From Acidobacteriota bacterium (lineage in GTDB: Bacteria > Acidobacteriota > Terriglobia > Terriglobales > Acidobacteriaceae), in the NCBI GenBank assembly GCA_021846275.1, contig JAJZBZ010000003.1, forward strand, positions 310,001 through 374,000: 64,000 bases of DNA, given 5' to 3'. A program made the position numbers and the translations under genes. Below the pieces are notes generated by a model. The model ran no database searches. It had not been told where the DNA came from and was given only the letters and a program-made list of their open reading frames with translations. This document shows positions 43,855 to 53,102 of the stretch, piece by piece; position 1 is the stretch's first letter, and the number at the start of each line of letters is the position of its first letter.

Positions 43855-45195
43855 TCAGTCCGTATCGGGTGGCATATTCGAGGGTTTCTCGTTGATGAAT
43901 TTCACCGTCGGCACGGGCTGCGGCACCGGCACAAACACGCTCGGCGACTGGCTGAAATCGAAGCAGTCATTCAAATTTGTCGAGCGACTGTCGGCGGCGC
44001 CCAGCGTCGGCAGCCCAAAAATGCTCTCGATAAACTTCGCCACGCTCGCGCTCTCATACTGCACATGCGAAACGTATCCATGCTTCGCATAGGGCGAGAT
44101 CACCATCATCGGCACTCGCACGCCCAGCCCCCACACGTCCAGTTGCGGCGGCGGAACATGGTCGTAAAACCCTCCCCAGTCGTCCCAGTAGACAATGATC
44201 GCCGTCGAATCCCAGAACTGGCTGTTTCCTATCGCATTCACAATCGAAGCCACCCAGGACGGGCCATTGGCGATACCCGATGCCGGATGATCCGAGTTCT
44301 CAAACTTCGGCACCACCCACGTCACCGGAGCCAGATTCCCGCTCTGAATATCGGTCAGCACCGTCGTCTCCGGCGAGACAACTTTCGTACTCCAGTCCGG
44401 CCCGTAACGAATCTGTGAAAACGAATCGTAAGACGACCAGATTTCGCCCAGATTCCCGCCAATCGAAGGCGCATAGAACCGCCAGTCAATGCCCTTGGCA
44501 TCCAGTTCGCTGCCCAGCGTCGGATCATCGTAGCAGGGAAAAATTCCCGGTCCCACCGTGCGGTTCGGCATCATCAGAGGAACCGTCGTCCCGCTCGGCG
44601 CATCACATCCCCACGGCAAGGCGTTTGGATTGTTCACAATTCGAGATCTCGCCGCCACCAGAAACACGTGCGCGTCATAGCTGGAATCGACCTGCGAGGT
44701 GAAGAAGTTATCGGCCAGCGTGTACTGGCTGGCCATCGTGAAGTAGGGCACAATCTCAGAGTGCTCGACGTAGCTGAACTCCGCATTGGCCGGAACAGCC
44801 TCCGGACAGGGAACTCCATCCTTGGCCGAATAACAGTTCGGCAGCGGGCCGCCGTCCTGGTCAAAGCCGTTCATGCGGCCCGTATTCCAGTCGACGATAA
44901 AATCCTCCAGTCCATGACCCAGATCGTAAGCCGACTCCAGCGGCAGCGACTGCAACGGCATCGTGCTCCCGTTCGACAACTGCGCCACCGTCGCCGTGTT
45001 CGCGCCCGGATACCCATAAAACATGTTGTCGAAGCTGCGATTCTCCTGCACGATCACAACCACATGCTTGATGTAGTTGGACGCCTGAGGCGCCGCCGCC
45101 GGAGCCTGCGTACTGCCGGAACTGCCACAACCGAGGATCAATCCGCTGCACGAGCATGCCACTGCAAGACACGCAACACCGATGTATTTCCGCAC
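43855..45195 (-). CDS. Lipoprotein phosphoesterase (phospholipase C/acid phosphatase family)
   Basis: A 446-residue protein with a lipobox LILGC (Cys23). The phosphoesterase domain shows the metal-site motif [15 protein letters not shown], a HGLEDF segment, and the late [17 protein letters not shown] Asp/His cluster of the phospholipase C/acid phosphatase AcpA superfamily. It hydrolyses phosphomonoesters or phospholipids outside the cell. It is intact, with no neighbours that define the substrate. Confidence 0.85.
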   Translation of the reverse strand: MRKYIGVACLAVACSCSGLILGCGSSGSTQAPAAAPQASNYIKHVVVIVQENRSFDNMFYGYPGANTATVAQLSNGSTMPLQSLPLESAYDLGHGLEDFIVDWNTGRMNGFDQDGGPLPNCYSAKDGVPCPEAVPANAEFSYVEHSEIVPYFTMASQYTLADNFFTSQVDSSYDAHVFLVAARSRIVNNPNALPWGCDAPSGTTVPLMMPNRTVGPGIFPCYDDPTLGSELDAKGIDWRFYAPSIGGNLGEIWSSYDSFSQIRYGPDWSTKVVSPETTVLTDIQSGNLAPVTWVVPKFENSDHPASGIANGPSWVASIVNAIGNSQFWDSTAIIVYWDDWGGFYDHVPPPQLDVWGLGVRVPMMVISPYAKHGYVSHVQYESASVAKFIESIFGLPTLGAADSRSTNLNDCFDFSQSPSVFVPVPQPVPTVKFINEKPSNMPPDTD

Positions 45196-45584
45196 GATTT
45201 CGCCCGCTCCCTCACTTCAGACTCACGTGCGAATCAGAGCAACAGGGACGATACGCATCTGTCACATCGCGTCTGCGAACGGCAGGCACACTGCACCCGC
45301 CTGCCTCCACGCGCTGCTTTTTCCCGGATCGAATCCCCTGTGGACCGCGACGAACCTGCCCCTGGCGAAATCAGCCTTCAACGCGTTTACCAGCCGAAAA
45401 CACTACCCAAATTACTGCACGTCTCCATCGTAGACGACAGATGCGCCTTTGGGTTGACAGCTTGTTAACAAAAATTTCATCCAGGCGAGGAAAACCGATG
45501 GAAGGGGCAAAGCAAGACACTGTCTGGAAGCTGAATCCGTCCGCTCCCGCCCGGGCCGCATATGCCGACCGGACGCATCTGTCC
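45196..45584. other. Intergenic region, no gene seen
   Basis: This 389-bp gap lies between two minus-strand genes and must hold the promoter of the phosphoesterase. It contains a self-complementary TTGTTAACAA (45462-45471) next to TTGACA (45454-45459, plus strand). No gene or RNA was supported. Confidence 0.4.
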
Positions 45585-46646
45585 TCAGCGATGGCTGGGC
45601 ATGGGCTGTCGTGCCGGGCTGGGCATGGGCTGCGCCAGCCGCAGCGCGGCCAGCCAGCGCCGCCAGCGCCGCTCCCGCCAGGACGACTCCGCCCGTAAAG
45701 GCTCTGCCGCGCCCACGGCGCTTGCCTGCGCTTCGGGCCTGCGCGTGCGCACCTCTGCCAGCACCTGCTTCACCTGCGCCCGCAGTTGATCGGCCTCCAG
45801 CACGCACGAGCGCAGATAGTCCGAGACCGACAACTCCGATTCATCCGCGCGTCGGCGCAGCGTCTTCGCCTCCGCCGCGCTCAGGCGCACGGAGATCGTC
45901 ACGCACTTCCGCCTTGGTCCGGGCCAGCGCCGGGCAGAAGCCGCCGGCGCGGCAGCCTGCTCGGTCGCCGCTGCCAACTCTGCATCCAATAGCGGCGGAG
46001 CCGACGCGCCGATGGCCACCGTATCCTCGCCCAGCAACTCTTCAAGCAGCGCAGCCTCCGTCCGCAGTTGAGCCTCACTCGGCTCGACCGCCGAGGCCTG
46101 CCATGAACTGTTCCCCACGCGCAGAGACTTCGGCGGCTTCTTCCTCGCCGGGGTCGGCTCCGTCAATTCAGACTCGCGAACGTCAGGCTCACGAACGCTG
46201 CGCAGCGCGGACATGGCCCGCTGTTTCGCCGCTGAAAGCGGCTCCGCCCGTCGAAGCTCCTGTTCCACGGCAGGTTTCGTCGCCGGGAACGCAACCGCCT
46301 CGCCACTTGCCCCGCTCGCGCGATCCCGCGCCGAGCGAGCCGGGGAAAGTTTTGGAATCTGCGTTTCTGCCTGCCCGGCTCCAGAGAGTCTCGTCCTGCC
46401 AAATCCAGTCCCATCCGCCCGATTTGCTGCGGGCTGCGAAACGGACGTCGGCATGGGGGAGGGCCGAGCCGCAGGGAGTTTCGCCGCAGACGCCGCAGAC
46501 GCGCGCCCTCCGTTCGACCGCGCTGCCTTGCCCAGCACGGCCTCCGGATCAAGCGCCACAGCCTCCAGCAGCGCGGCAAAATCCATCCCCGCCGACGATG
46601 GCGGGACGGTGCCCTGCGCTGCGCTTGCCTGCGTCAGACTGCCCAT
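45585..46646 (-). CDS. Protein with C-terminal ribbon-helix-helix domain and disordered N-terminus
   Basis: A 353-residue protein. The first 250 residues are low-complexity, rich in Ala, Pro, Ser, Arg, with no domain. Residues about 255-305, VTISVRLSAAEAKTLRRRA then SELSVSDYLRSCVLEADQ, form a ribbon-helix-helix like those of MobC/plasmid-mobilization and CopG proteins. A basic tail follows. It may be a DNA-binding regulator; no relaxase or plasmid genes are nearby. Codon use and position favour this strand over the Pro/Arg-rich reading on the other. Confidence 0.6.
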   Translation of the reverse strand: MGSLTQASAAQGTVPPSSAGMDFAALLEAVALDPEAVLGKAARSNGGRASAASAAKLPAARPSPMPTSVSQPAANRADGTGFGRTRLSGAGQAETQIPKLSPARSARDRASGASGEAVAFPATKPAVEQELRRAEPLSAAKQRAMSALRSVREPDVRESELTEPTPARKKPPKSLRVGNSSWQASAVEPSEAQLRTEAALLEELLGEDTVAIGASAPPLLDAELAAATEQAAAPAASARRWPGPRRKCVTISVRLSAAEAKTLRRRADESELSVSDYLRSCVLEADQLRAQVKQVLAEVRTRRPEAQASAVGAAEPLRAESSWRERRWRRWLAALRLAQPMPSPARQPMPSHR

Positions 46647-46761
46647 ACCCGCAGCCTACGCGCGATTCGAATCAAACTTGAGCGATTTCTCACCCGCTGT
46701 TCCGGCCTGCGTTTCAGACTGGGAATCACGCCCCGCGCTGTCCCGATTCAGGCAACCCGCC

Positions 46762-48237
46762 TCAAGACGCAACTTCGCGCGGCACCGCCGCCTCGCGCCC
46801 AAATCCAATCCGCGTCTCCGGCGAGGCCAGCAGAATCCCCATCGCATCCGCATCAAGCGGCTTCGCAAACAGGTATCCCTGTCCATAGCGGCAGCCCAGC
46901 TTTTCCAGCATCGCGCGCTGCTCCTCGGTCTCAATCCCCTCGGCCACCACGTCCATGCCCAGCACGCGCGCCAGCTCTAAAATCGTTTTCACAATCTGCA
47001 GCGGCTGCGCGCCCATCGTCATACGCTTCACAAACGAGCGATCCACCTTCAGCACGTCAAACGGAAACCGATGCAGATGGCTCAGCGAGCTGTATCCGGT
47101 TCCAAAATCATCCATGTGCAGCGAAACGCCCAGCCGTTGCAGGCTGTTCAGCACCCCCAGCGTGCTCGAAATCGATGGAATCAGCGTCGATTCCGTCATC
47201 TCCAGCCCCAGATGATGACCGCGCAGCCCCGTCGTCATCAGCAGCGACTGAATCTGATCCGCCAGCCCGGTTCGCGTAAACTGCCGCGCTGACAGATTCA
47301 CGCAGACGCGCAACGGCTCCAGCCACGGGCGATCCCGCTTCCACGCCTGCAACTGCCGACAGGCATGCGCCAATCCCCAGTCGCCGATGGGCAGGATCAT
47401 TCCGTTGTCTTCCGCCTGCGGAATAAAGCTCTGCGGAGCCAGCATTCCCCGTCGCGGATGCCGCCAGCGAATCAGCGCCTCCAGCCCGACGATGCGCCCC
47501 GTTGCAATCTCCACCTCCGGCTGATAATGCAGCACAAACTGATCCCGCTCCAGCGCATACTCCAGCTCTTCCACCGTCGGCCACGCGGCTTCCTCGGCGG
47601 GCGACTCCACCGGACCGCTGTCCGTCTCCGCCGCGCGCTCCGGCTGCGCGACGCGATTCGGCTCCGCGGCACTGCCCTGCCGCTGCCTCAAATGTCGCAG
47701 TTCCAGTTGGTCCGTCACCAGGCTGGCCAGATTCTCCAGCGCCAGCAACTCCTCCGGCTGCATCTGCGCGCGCGGCTCATACCCGGCCACGCACAGCGCT
47801 CCCAGCACCGTTCCATTCGAGCAGCGAATCGGCACCCCGGCGAAAAACCGCACACGCGCCACCATATCCGGCCGATACAGTCCGCGCTGCCGCCCGGCGG
47901 CCTGCATATCGCGCACCACCAGCATCTGGCCCGTCTCAACAATCCACTCGGCAAAGGATTCCGTCCGGGGAAACTCCCGCGGCCTCGCATTCCAGACAGA
48001 TTTGGACCAGACCCGCGTCGCGTCCACAAAATCAATCGAGGCCACGTCGGCCTGCAACTGCGCCGCCGCCATCCGCGTGATCGCGTCGAAGCGATCCTCC
48101 GGCTCCGTATCCAGAATTTGCAGAGCCTGCAAAACGTACATCCGGGTCGGATCCGCCGAGCAGGCCGCGTGCTCCTCACTCCGCAGGGCGCTGTCCGCCG
48201 TGGGCGTCAACCTCTGCCTGGACATCGCGTCTGCCAT
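46762..48237 (-). CDS. GAF-EAL cyclic di-GMP phosphodiesterase
   Basis: A 491-residue cytoplasmic signalling protein. A GAF domain (about 30-185) senses a small ligand; after a charged linker comes an EAL domain (about 230-475). All catalytic positions are kept: EALIRW, VNLSARQF, EMTES, MDDFGTGYSS, VLKVDRSF, EGIETEEQ and Gln in YGQGYLFAKPL. It should degrade cyclic di-GMP. The PilZ protein at 32420-32830 is a possible downstream reader. Confidence 0.92.
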   Translation of the reverse strand: MADAMSRQRLTPTADSALRSEEHAACSADPTRMYVLQALQILDTEPEDRFDAITRMAAAQLQADVASIDFVDATRVWSKSVWNARPREFPRTESFAEWIVETGQMLVVRDMQAAGRQRGLYRPDMVARVRFFAGVPIRCSNGTVLGALCVAGYEPRAQMQPEELLALENLASLVTDQLELRHLRQRQGSAAEPNRVAQPERAAETDSGPVESPAEEAAWPTVEELEYALERDQFVLHYQPEVEIATGRIVGLEALIRWRHPRRGMLAPQSFIPQAEDNGMILPIGDWGLAHACRQLQAWKRDRPWLEPLRVCVNLSARQFTRTGLADQIQSLLMTTGLRGHHLGLEMTESTLIPSISSTLGVLNSLQRLGVSLHMDDFGTGYSSLSHLHRFPFDVLKVDRSFVKRMTMGAQPLQIVKTILELARVLGMDVVAEGIETEEQRAMLEKLGCRYGQGYLFAKPLDADAMGILLASPETRIGFGREAAVPREVAS

Positions 48238-48378
48238 CGGTTCTCCGGAGGTTCCATGTGCGTAAACTCACACTTCGCGAAGAACGGATGCACTCCATCC
48301 CCGCCTCCCGTTTATCGACCTTCCGGCGGCAAACTTCAAAAACGCCCCACTGTCTCGAATCGATTCATTTTCGGGGGA

Positions 48379-49434
48379 TCACCGCGCGGGTTGCGTCGGC
48401 GGCAGCATCTCGATCGTCCCCAGCCACTGCTCCACCAGGCCCGGCCACCGCGTCACCGGCAGGCTCGTCCGCCGCAGCCCGTAGCCATGCACGCCGTTCG
48501 TAAAAATATGCATCTCCGCCGGAACCTCGGCAGCCTTCAGCGCCATGAAGTAGGCAATCGAACTCTCCACATGCGCCACATGGTCGTCCTCGGTCTGCAA
48601 CAGAAACGTCGGCGGCGTCTGCGAGTTCACAGGCAGGTCCGGATTGAAAGCAAACCGATCCTCGGCCAGCGCCAGATACCCCGGATACAGCACCACGGCA
48701 AAATCCGGCGCGCAGCTCTGCCGGTCCGCAGCGTCCACCGCCGGGTACATCCGCTCCGTGTAATGCGTGCTCACCGCCGCCGCCAGATGTCCTCCCGCCG
48801 AAAACCCCAGCACCCCCACCTTGTCCGGATCAATCCCCCACTCCCCGGCATGCGCGCGCACCAGCCCCATCGCCCGCTGTGCATCCTGCAGCGCCGACGA
48901 CGAGCGCGGGTACGGCCCTGAATCCGGCACGCGATACTTCACCAGCACGCAGTTCACGCCAATCGAATTCAGCCACTCGCAAACCTCAGTCCCCTCCAGG
49001 TCGATGGCCAGAATCTGGTAACCGCCGCCCGGAAACACCACCACCGCCACGTGCGTGTTCCCAGCTTTCGGCGCGTAGAGCGTCAGCGTCGGCGTCGAAA
49101 CATTCCCCAGCCGCACCACCGGCCTGCCCGCAATCAACTCGTCGCTCGGCCGCGTCGTGTCGCGCTCCGGCCCTCGCGCCGGATTGCGCGGCCGCCCCGG
49201 CTGCGTGCGTCCATCCGGCGGCTCACCCGGCCACAGCGGCAGCGTCACCGTGCCCGGCGCAGGCTGCCAGGCTGGCTTCCCGCTCGCGGTCGGCGCGGTC
49301 GGCGCGGTCGGCGCGCTCTGCGCGATTGCGCCGCGAACTACCGCCGCGGCAAACAGCGCAAAGAGCAGAGTCATAAAAATCCCGTGCGCACAACTCCGCG
49401 CAGAGAACAAAACCGGAAAACGCAGACGTGCCAT
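48379..49434 (-). CDS. Exported alpha/beta-hydrolase esterase (acetylxylan-esterase-like)
   Basis: A 351-residue protein with an N-terminal signal/hydrophobic segment (FMTLLFALFAAAVV) and an alpha/beta-hydrolase domain: oxyanion loop VVFPGGGYQ, nucleophile GFSAGGHLAA, acid in LLQTEDDHV and His in NGVHGYG. It resembles feruloyl/acetylxylan esterases of plant-polysaccharide decay. AGGAG Shine-Dalgarno 7 bases before ATG 49434. Just after the signal region a 9-bp tandem repeat encodes TAPTAPTA (49285-49317). Confidence 0.85.
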   Translation of the reverse strand: MARLRFPVLFSARSCAHGIFMTLLFALFAAAVVRGAIAQSAPTAPTAPTASGKPAWQPAPGTVTLPLWPGEPPDGRTQPGRPRNPARGPERDTTRPSDELIAGRPVVRLGNVSTPTLTLYAPKAGNTHVAVVVFPGGGYQILAIDLEGTEVCEWLNSIGVNCVLVKYRVPDSGPYPRSSSALQDAQRAMGLVRAHAGEWGIDPDKVGVLGFSAGGHLAAAVSTHYTERMYPAVDAADRQSCAPDFAVVLYPGYLALAEDRFAFNPDLPVNSQTPPTFLLQTEDDHVAHVESSIAYFMALKAAEVPAEMHIFTNGVHGYGLRRTSLPVTRWPGLVEQWLGTIEMLPPTQPAR

Positions 49435-49556
49435 CGATTCTCTCCTGTCATGCGCTTGCCTTCGGTCTGTCTTCGGCAAGCCGTGACGGATACAATCTTC
49501 TGCGAAGCATTCAGAAGCCTGTATTTGCTGCGAGCATACTGCCAGGGAGATACACA

Positions 49557-51254
49557 ATGCAAAGAAAAACCGTCCTCAAACTTCGCCGCGCGCTGCCCGC
49601 GCTGCTGGCCGTCACCTGCCTCGGCGCAGCCATCGCCCCCACGATTGCCCAAACCACCGCGACCAGCGCAAGGAACACGCCCGCAGCCCTGCGCACCGCC
49701 GAAGACTCCGTCAGCGCCGCCCGCATCCGCGCCCACGTCAAATTCCTCTCCGACGATCTGCTCGAAGGCCGCTATCCCGGCCTGCGCGGCGGCCAGCTTG
49801 CCGCCAAATACATTGCCACCCAGTTCGCCCTCGACGGCCTCAAACCCGCCGGCGACAACGGGAGCTACTTTCAGCAGGTCCGCTTCGTCGGCATGACCGT
49901 CAAGCCTGCCGAAACCTCGATGCAGTTCGTCCCGCTCGGCGGCGCGCCCATCCCGCTCCGCTTCGGCGACGACTACGTCGTCAGCAACCGCGCCCTCACG
50001 CCGGAGGCCGTCCTCAACGCGCCCATGGTCTTCGTCGGCTACGGCGTCACCGCGCCGGAGTTCCACTGGAACGACTACCAGGGCGTCGATGTCAAAGGCA
50101 AGGTCATCGTCTGCATCGTCGGCGATCCGCCCTCCGACGATCCCGCATTCTTCGCCGGCAAGGCCATGACCTACTACGGCCGCTGGACCTACAAATTCGA
50201 GCAGGCCGCGCGCATGGGAGCCGTCGGCGCGCTCATCATCCATCGCACCGACCTCGCCAGCTACGGCTGGGCCGTCGTCAAAAACTCCGGCGCAGGCGAA
50301 CAGTCCTCGCTGCGTGACGATCCCGCGCCCAAGCTCCAGGCCGCCGGCTGGATCCAGCTCGACATCGCGCGCAAGCTCTTCGCCGCCGCCGGTCTTGACT
50401 TCGACCAGCAGTTCGCCGCCGCCGGTCGCCCCGGCTTCCGCGCCGTCCCGCTCCACGTCCGCCTGCGCGCCCATGTCTCCAGCACCGTCCGCGACTACGA
50501 GTCGCCCAACGTCGTCGCCGAAATTCCCGGCACGCAAACCAGTCCCGACCAGGCCGTCCTCTACACCGCCCACTACGACCATCTCGGCTTCGTCCCCGGC
50601 ATGCCCGGCGACAACATCTACAACGGCGCCGCCGACAACTCCACCGGCGTCGGCATGATCCTCGAAATGGCGCACGCCTGGTCCGGCATCCATCCGCCGC
50701 ACTCGATCCTCTTCGCCGCCGTCACCGCCGAGGAACAGGGCCTGCTCGGCTCGCAGTATCTCGGCGAACACCCGCCCATCCCCGCCGGCCAGATCACCCT
50801 CGACATCAACTACGACATGATCCTGCCCATCGGCACTCCCCTCGAGGCTAACGTCAACGGCGCGCAGCGCACCAGCTTCTACCCCACCGTCCAGCGCGTC
50901 GCCCGCCAGTTCGACCTCGCTCTCGTGCCCGACCCGCGTCCGGAAGCCGGCAGCTACTACCGCTCCGATCACTTCTCGCTTTCGCGCGTCGGCATCCCGG
51001 CCTTTTCCATCGACTCCGGCACGCTCTACGCCGGGCACGACCGCGCCTGGGGCGTCGAAAAATTCCGCCAGTTCGAGGAGCACGATTACCACAACTTCAC
51101 CGACAACTTTCACGAAGACTGGGACTTCGCCGGCAACGCCAAACTCGTCCGCTTCGGCATGGCGCTCGGCTGGCAGGCGCTCACCCGTCCCACTCCCATC
51201 GAGTGGAATCCCGGCGACGAGTTCGAGGCCGCGCGCCGCAAAACCCAGCAGTGA
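49557..51254 (+). CDS. Exported M28-family zinc peptidase
   Basis: A 565-residue protein with a signal peptide (cleavage near PTIAQ). A PA-type insert (about 145-280, MVFVGYGVTAPEF) interrupts the zinc domain. Zinc ligands are His in TAHYDHLG, Asp in GAADNSTGV, Glu pair in VTAEEQGLLGS, Asp in INYDMI and His in YYRSDHFS. It removes N-terminal residues from peptides outside the cytoplasm. Divergent from the esterase; the ATG at 49557 has GGGAG upstream. Confidence 0.92.
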   Translation: MQRKTVLKLRRALPALLAVTCLGAAIAPTIAQTTATSARNTPAALRTAEDSVSAARIRAHVKFLSDDLLEGRYPGLRGGQLAAKYIATQFALDGLKPAGDNGSYFQQVRFVGMTVKPAETSMQFVPLGGAPIPLRFGDDYVVSNRALTPEAVLNAPMVFVGYGVTAPEFHWNDYQGVDVKGKVIVCIVGDPPSDDPAFFAGKAMTYYGRWTYKFEQAARMGAVGALIIHRTDLASYGWAVVKNSGAGEQSSLRDDPAPKLQAAGWIQLDIARKLFAAAGLDFDQQFAAAGRPGFRAVPLHVRLRAHVSSTVRDYESPNVVAEIPGTQTSPDQAVLYTAHYDHLGFVPGMPGDNIYNGAADNSTGVGMILEMAHAWSGIHPPHSILFAAVTAEEQGLLGSQYLGEHPPIPAGQITLDINYDMILPIGTPLEANVNGAQRTSFYPTVQRVARQFDLALVPDPRPEAGSYYRSDHFSLSRVGIPAFSIDSGTLYAGHDRAWGVEKFRQFEEHDYHNFTDNFHEDWDFAGNAKLVRFGMALGWQALTRPTPIEWNPGDEFEAARRKTQQ

Positions 51255-51435
51255 CGCCCACGCAAACCGCATCCTGAGCGCGAGCTTCAAAACAATTCCG
51301 AACCGAACGGGCCAGCTGTTGCCCGTTTCGGTTCGCCATTCCTCTTCGGCAAAAATTCACGCGCCAACCGTATTCTCCTGCCATTGCACTTGCGTTATGC
51401 TCTCCCTAAGAGAGACCGGGAAATCTCCCCCAACC

Positions 51436-51960
51436 ATGCAACATCTCGCACAGACCGCGCAGTGGACAGCGTTGATCGCCATTCTGCTGCTCGCCGTCGG
51501 CGCGCTCGTCTGGCTGCTCGGCCATCGTCGGCCCACCCCGGAAGAGATCGAGCGCGAACGCCGTCTGCGCCTCGTCAGCTACGGTCGTCTCGTCGATGGC
51601 ATCCTGCTTGACCTCATGGAGACAGACCGCATCGGGACAGATCGAACCGCCGCCCAGTCCATCGCCTCCACCGGCGGCACCGCGCGCCTCATGCTGCTCT
51701 ACCAGTACGAGATCGCCGGCGTGAACTACGAGTGCGCTCAGGAGATCACCGCTCTGCGCGACAACCTGCTGCCCGGCCAGATTCAGGTCGGCCTTCCCTG
51801 CTCCGTGCGCTACCAGCCCGGCAGCCCGGAAAACAGCATCGTCCTGGCCGAAACCTGGAGCGGCCTGCGCTCGCTCGCCGCGCCACGCCCCGCGCAGCCG
51901 GAGAGTCCCTTCCATCGCGAGCGCAGGCGTCTCGCGCGCCCCACGCGCGCCCTCGGCTGA
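51436..51960 (+). CDS. DUF3592-like single-span membrane protein
   Basis: A 174-residue protein with one transmembrane helix (residues 10-30, ALIAILLLAVGALVWLLG) and a soluble domain with YQYEIAGVNYECAQEIT and a YQPGSPENSIVLAE motif resembling DUF3592 beta folds. Function unknown. ATG 51397 is an alternative. A TTCTCC/TATGCT promoter-like pair precedes it (51374-51402). Confidence 0.65.
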   Translation: MQHLAQTAQWTALIAILLLAVGALVWLLGHRRPTPEEIERERRLRLVSYGRLVDGILLDLMETDRIGTDRTAAQSIASTGGTARLMLLYQYEIAGVNYECAQEITALRDNLLPGQIQVGLPCSVRYQPGSPENSIVLAETWSGLRSLAAPRPAQPESPFHRERRRLARPTRALG

Positions 51961-52088
51961 TTCCCGCCCACGCGCGTCCAGCTTCCGCACAAGAGAATCG
52001 CAGCTTCGACAAGCAGCCTTCGCACACGCGTCCACTCCCGCCCGCACTGCGGCATCGCGCGTTCGCCCCTCATTTACACTGGTCCTGT

Positions 52089-53021
52089 ATGCACATGCAT
52101 GCCTCCCCGCGCACCAGCCGCGTTCTGTGGTTCTCGATGGCCGCCACGCTGGCCTACGTCGGCCTCACGCTCTACGTCGGCTGGCGCGCCCACTCGCTCG
52201 CGCTCGTCTCTGAGGCCGGCCACAACGCCTCCGACTTCCTCGCGCTCGCGCTCTCCTTCGTCGCCGTCTACTTCCAGCTTCGCCCCGCCAACGACCTCAA
52301 AACCTTCGGCTACCAGCGCGCCGGCGTCCTCGCCGCATTCCTCAACGCCTCCACGCTCGTCGTCCTCTCGCTCTGGATCGCCGTCGAAGCCATCCACCGC
52401 ATCGGCTCGCCCGTCGTCGTCCAGCCGCGCCTCATGATGGAGGTCGCCGCCATCGGCGTCCTCATGAACGGCATCGTCGCCGCGCTGCTCTGGGGCGTCG
52501 CCCGCGACGTCAACCTCCGCAGCGCCTTCCTTCACATGGCCGGCGACACGCTCTCGACCGCCGCCGTCATCGCCGGCGGTTTCGCCATCCATCTCACCGG
52601 GCAAAACTGGATCGATCCCGCGCTCTCGCTCGTCATCGCCGCGCTCATCCTCTGGAGTTCCGTCGCGATCGTCCGCGAAACCCTCAACATCCTGCTCGAA
52701 GGCGCGCCGAGCGGCCTCGCCGTCGCCCAAATCCGCTCCCGCATGCAGCGCGTCGAGGGCGTCCTCGATGTCCACGATCTCCACGTCTGGAGCCTCGGCT
52801 CGCAATCCCGCGCCCTCGCCTGCCACGTCCGCATCGCCGACATTCCCCCGTCCGAGAGCCACTGCATCCTGCTCGCCCTGCAATCGCTCGTCCGCCGCGA
52901 GTTCCACATCGCCCACTCCACCATCCAGTTCGAGCACGAAGGCTGCCACGCAAGCGAAGGCTGCGTCGTCCCCGCCGAAGAGATGACCACCGACTGCGGC
53001 GGCCACCACCACGCCCACTAG
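52089..53021 (+). CDS. Cation diffusion facilitator (CzcD-like) metal exporter
   Basis: A 310-residue six-helix transporter. The zinc sites are HNASD in helix 2 and HMAGD in helix 5; a cytoplasmic domain follows with the typical HDLHVWSLG and the His-rich end GGHHHAH. CDF proteins export Zn2+, Co2+ or Cd2+ by proton exchange. ATG 52089 gives an N-terminal MHMH. Ends 81 bases before the CocE gene. Confidence 0.9.
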   Translation: MHMHASPRTSRVLWFSMAATLAYVGLTLYVGWRAHSLALVSEAGHNASDFLALALSFVAVYFQLRPANDLKTFGYQRAGVLAAFLNASTLVVLSLWIAVEAIHRIGSPVVVQPRLMMEVAAIGVLMNGIVAALLWGVARDVNLRSAFLHMAGDTLSTAAVIAGGFAIHLTGQNWIDPALSLVIAALILWSSVAIVRETLNILLEGAPSGLAVAQIRSRMQRVEGVLDVHDLHVWSLGSQSRALACHVRIADIPPSESHCILLALQSLVRREFHIAHSTIQFEHEGCHASEGCVVPAEEMTTDCGGHHHAH

Positions 53022-53102
53022 CCGCGATTCAAGCCGCTGCGCCGCCGCGCGCGCGTGATACCCTGCCTCCATCGCATTTCTTCCCCGCGCTCAGGAGACA
53101 TC

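Noticed and set aside
45611-46681. Plus-strand Pro-rich 356-codon frame
   Set aside because: The minus strand carries a recognisable ribbon-helix-helix domain; the plus reading has no domain or start signal.
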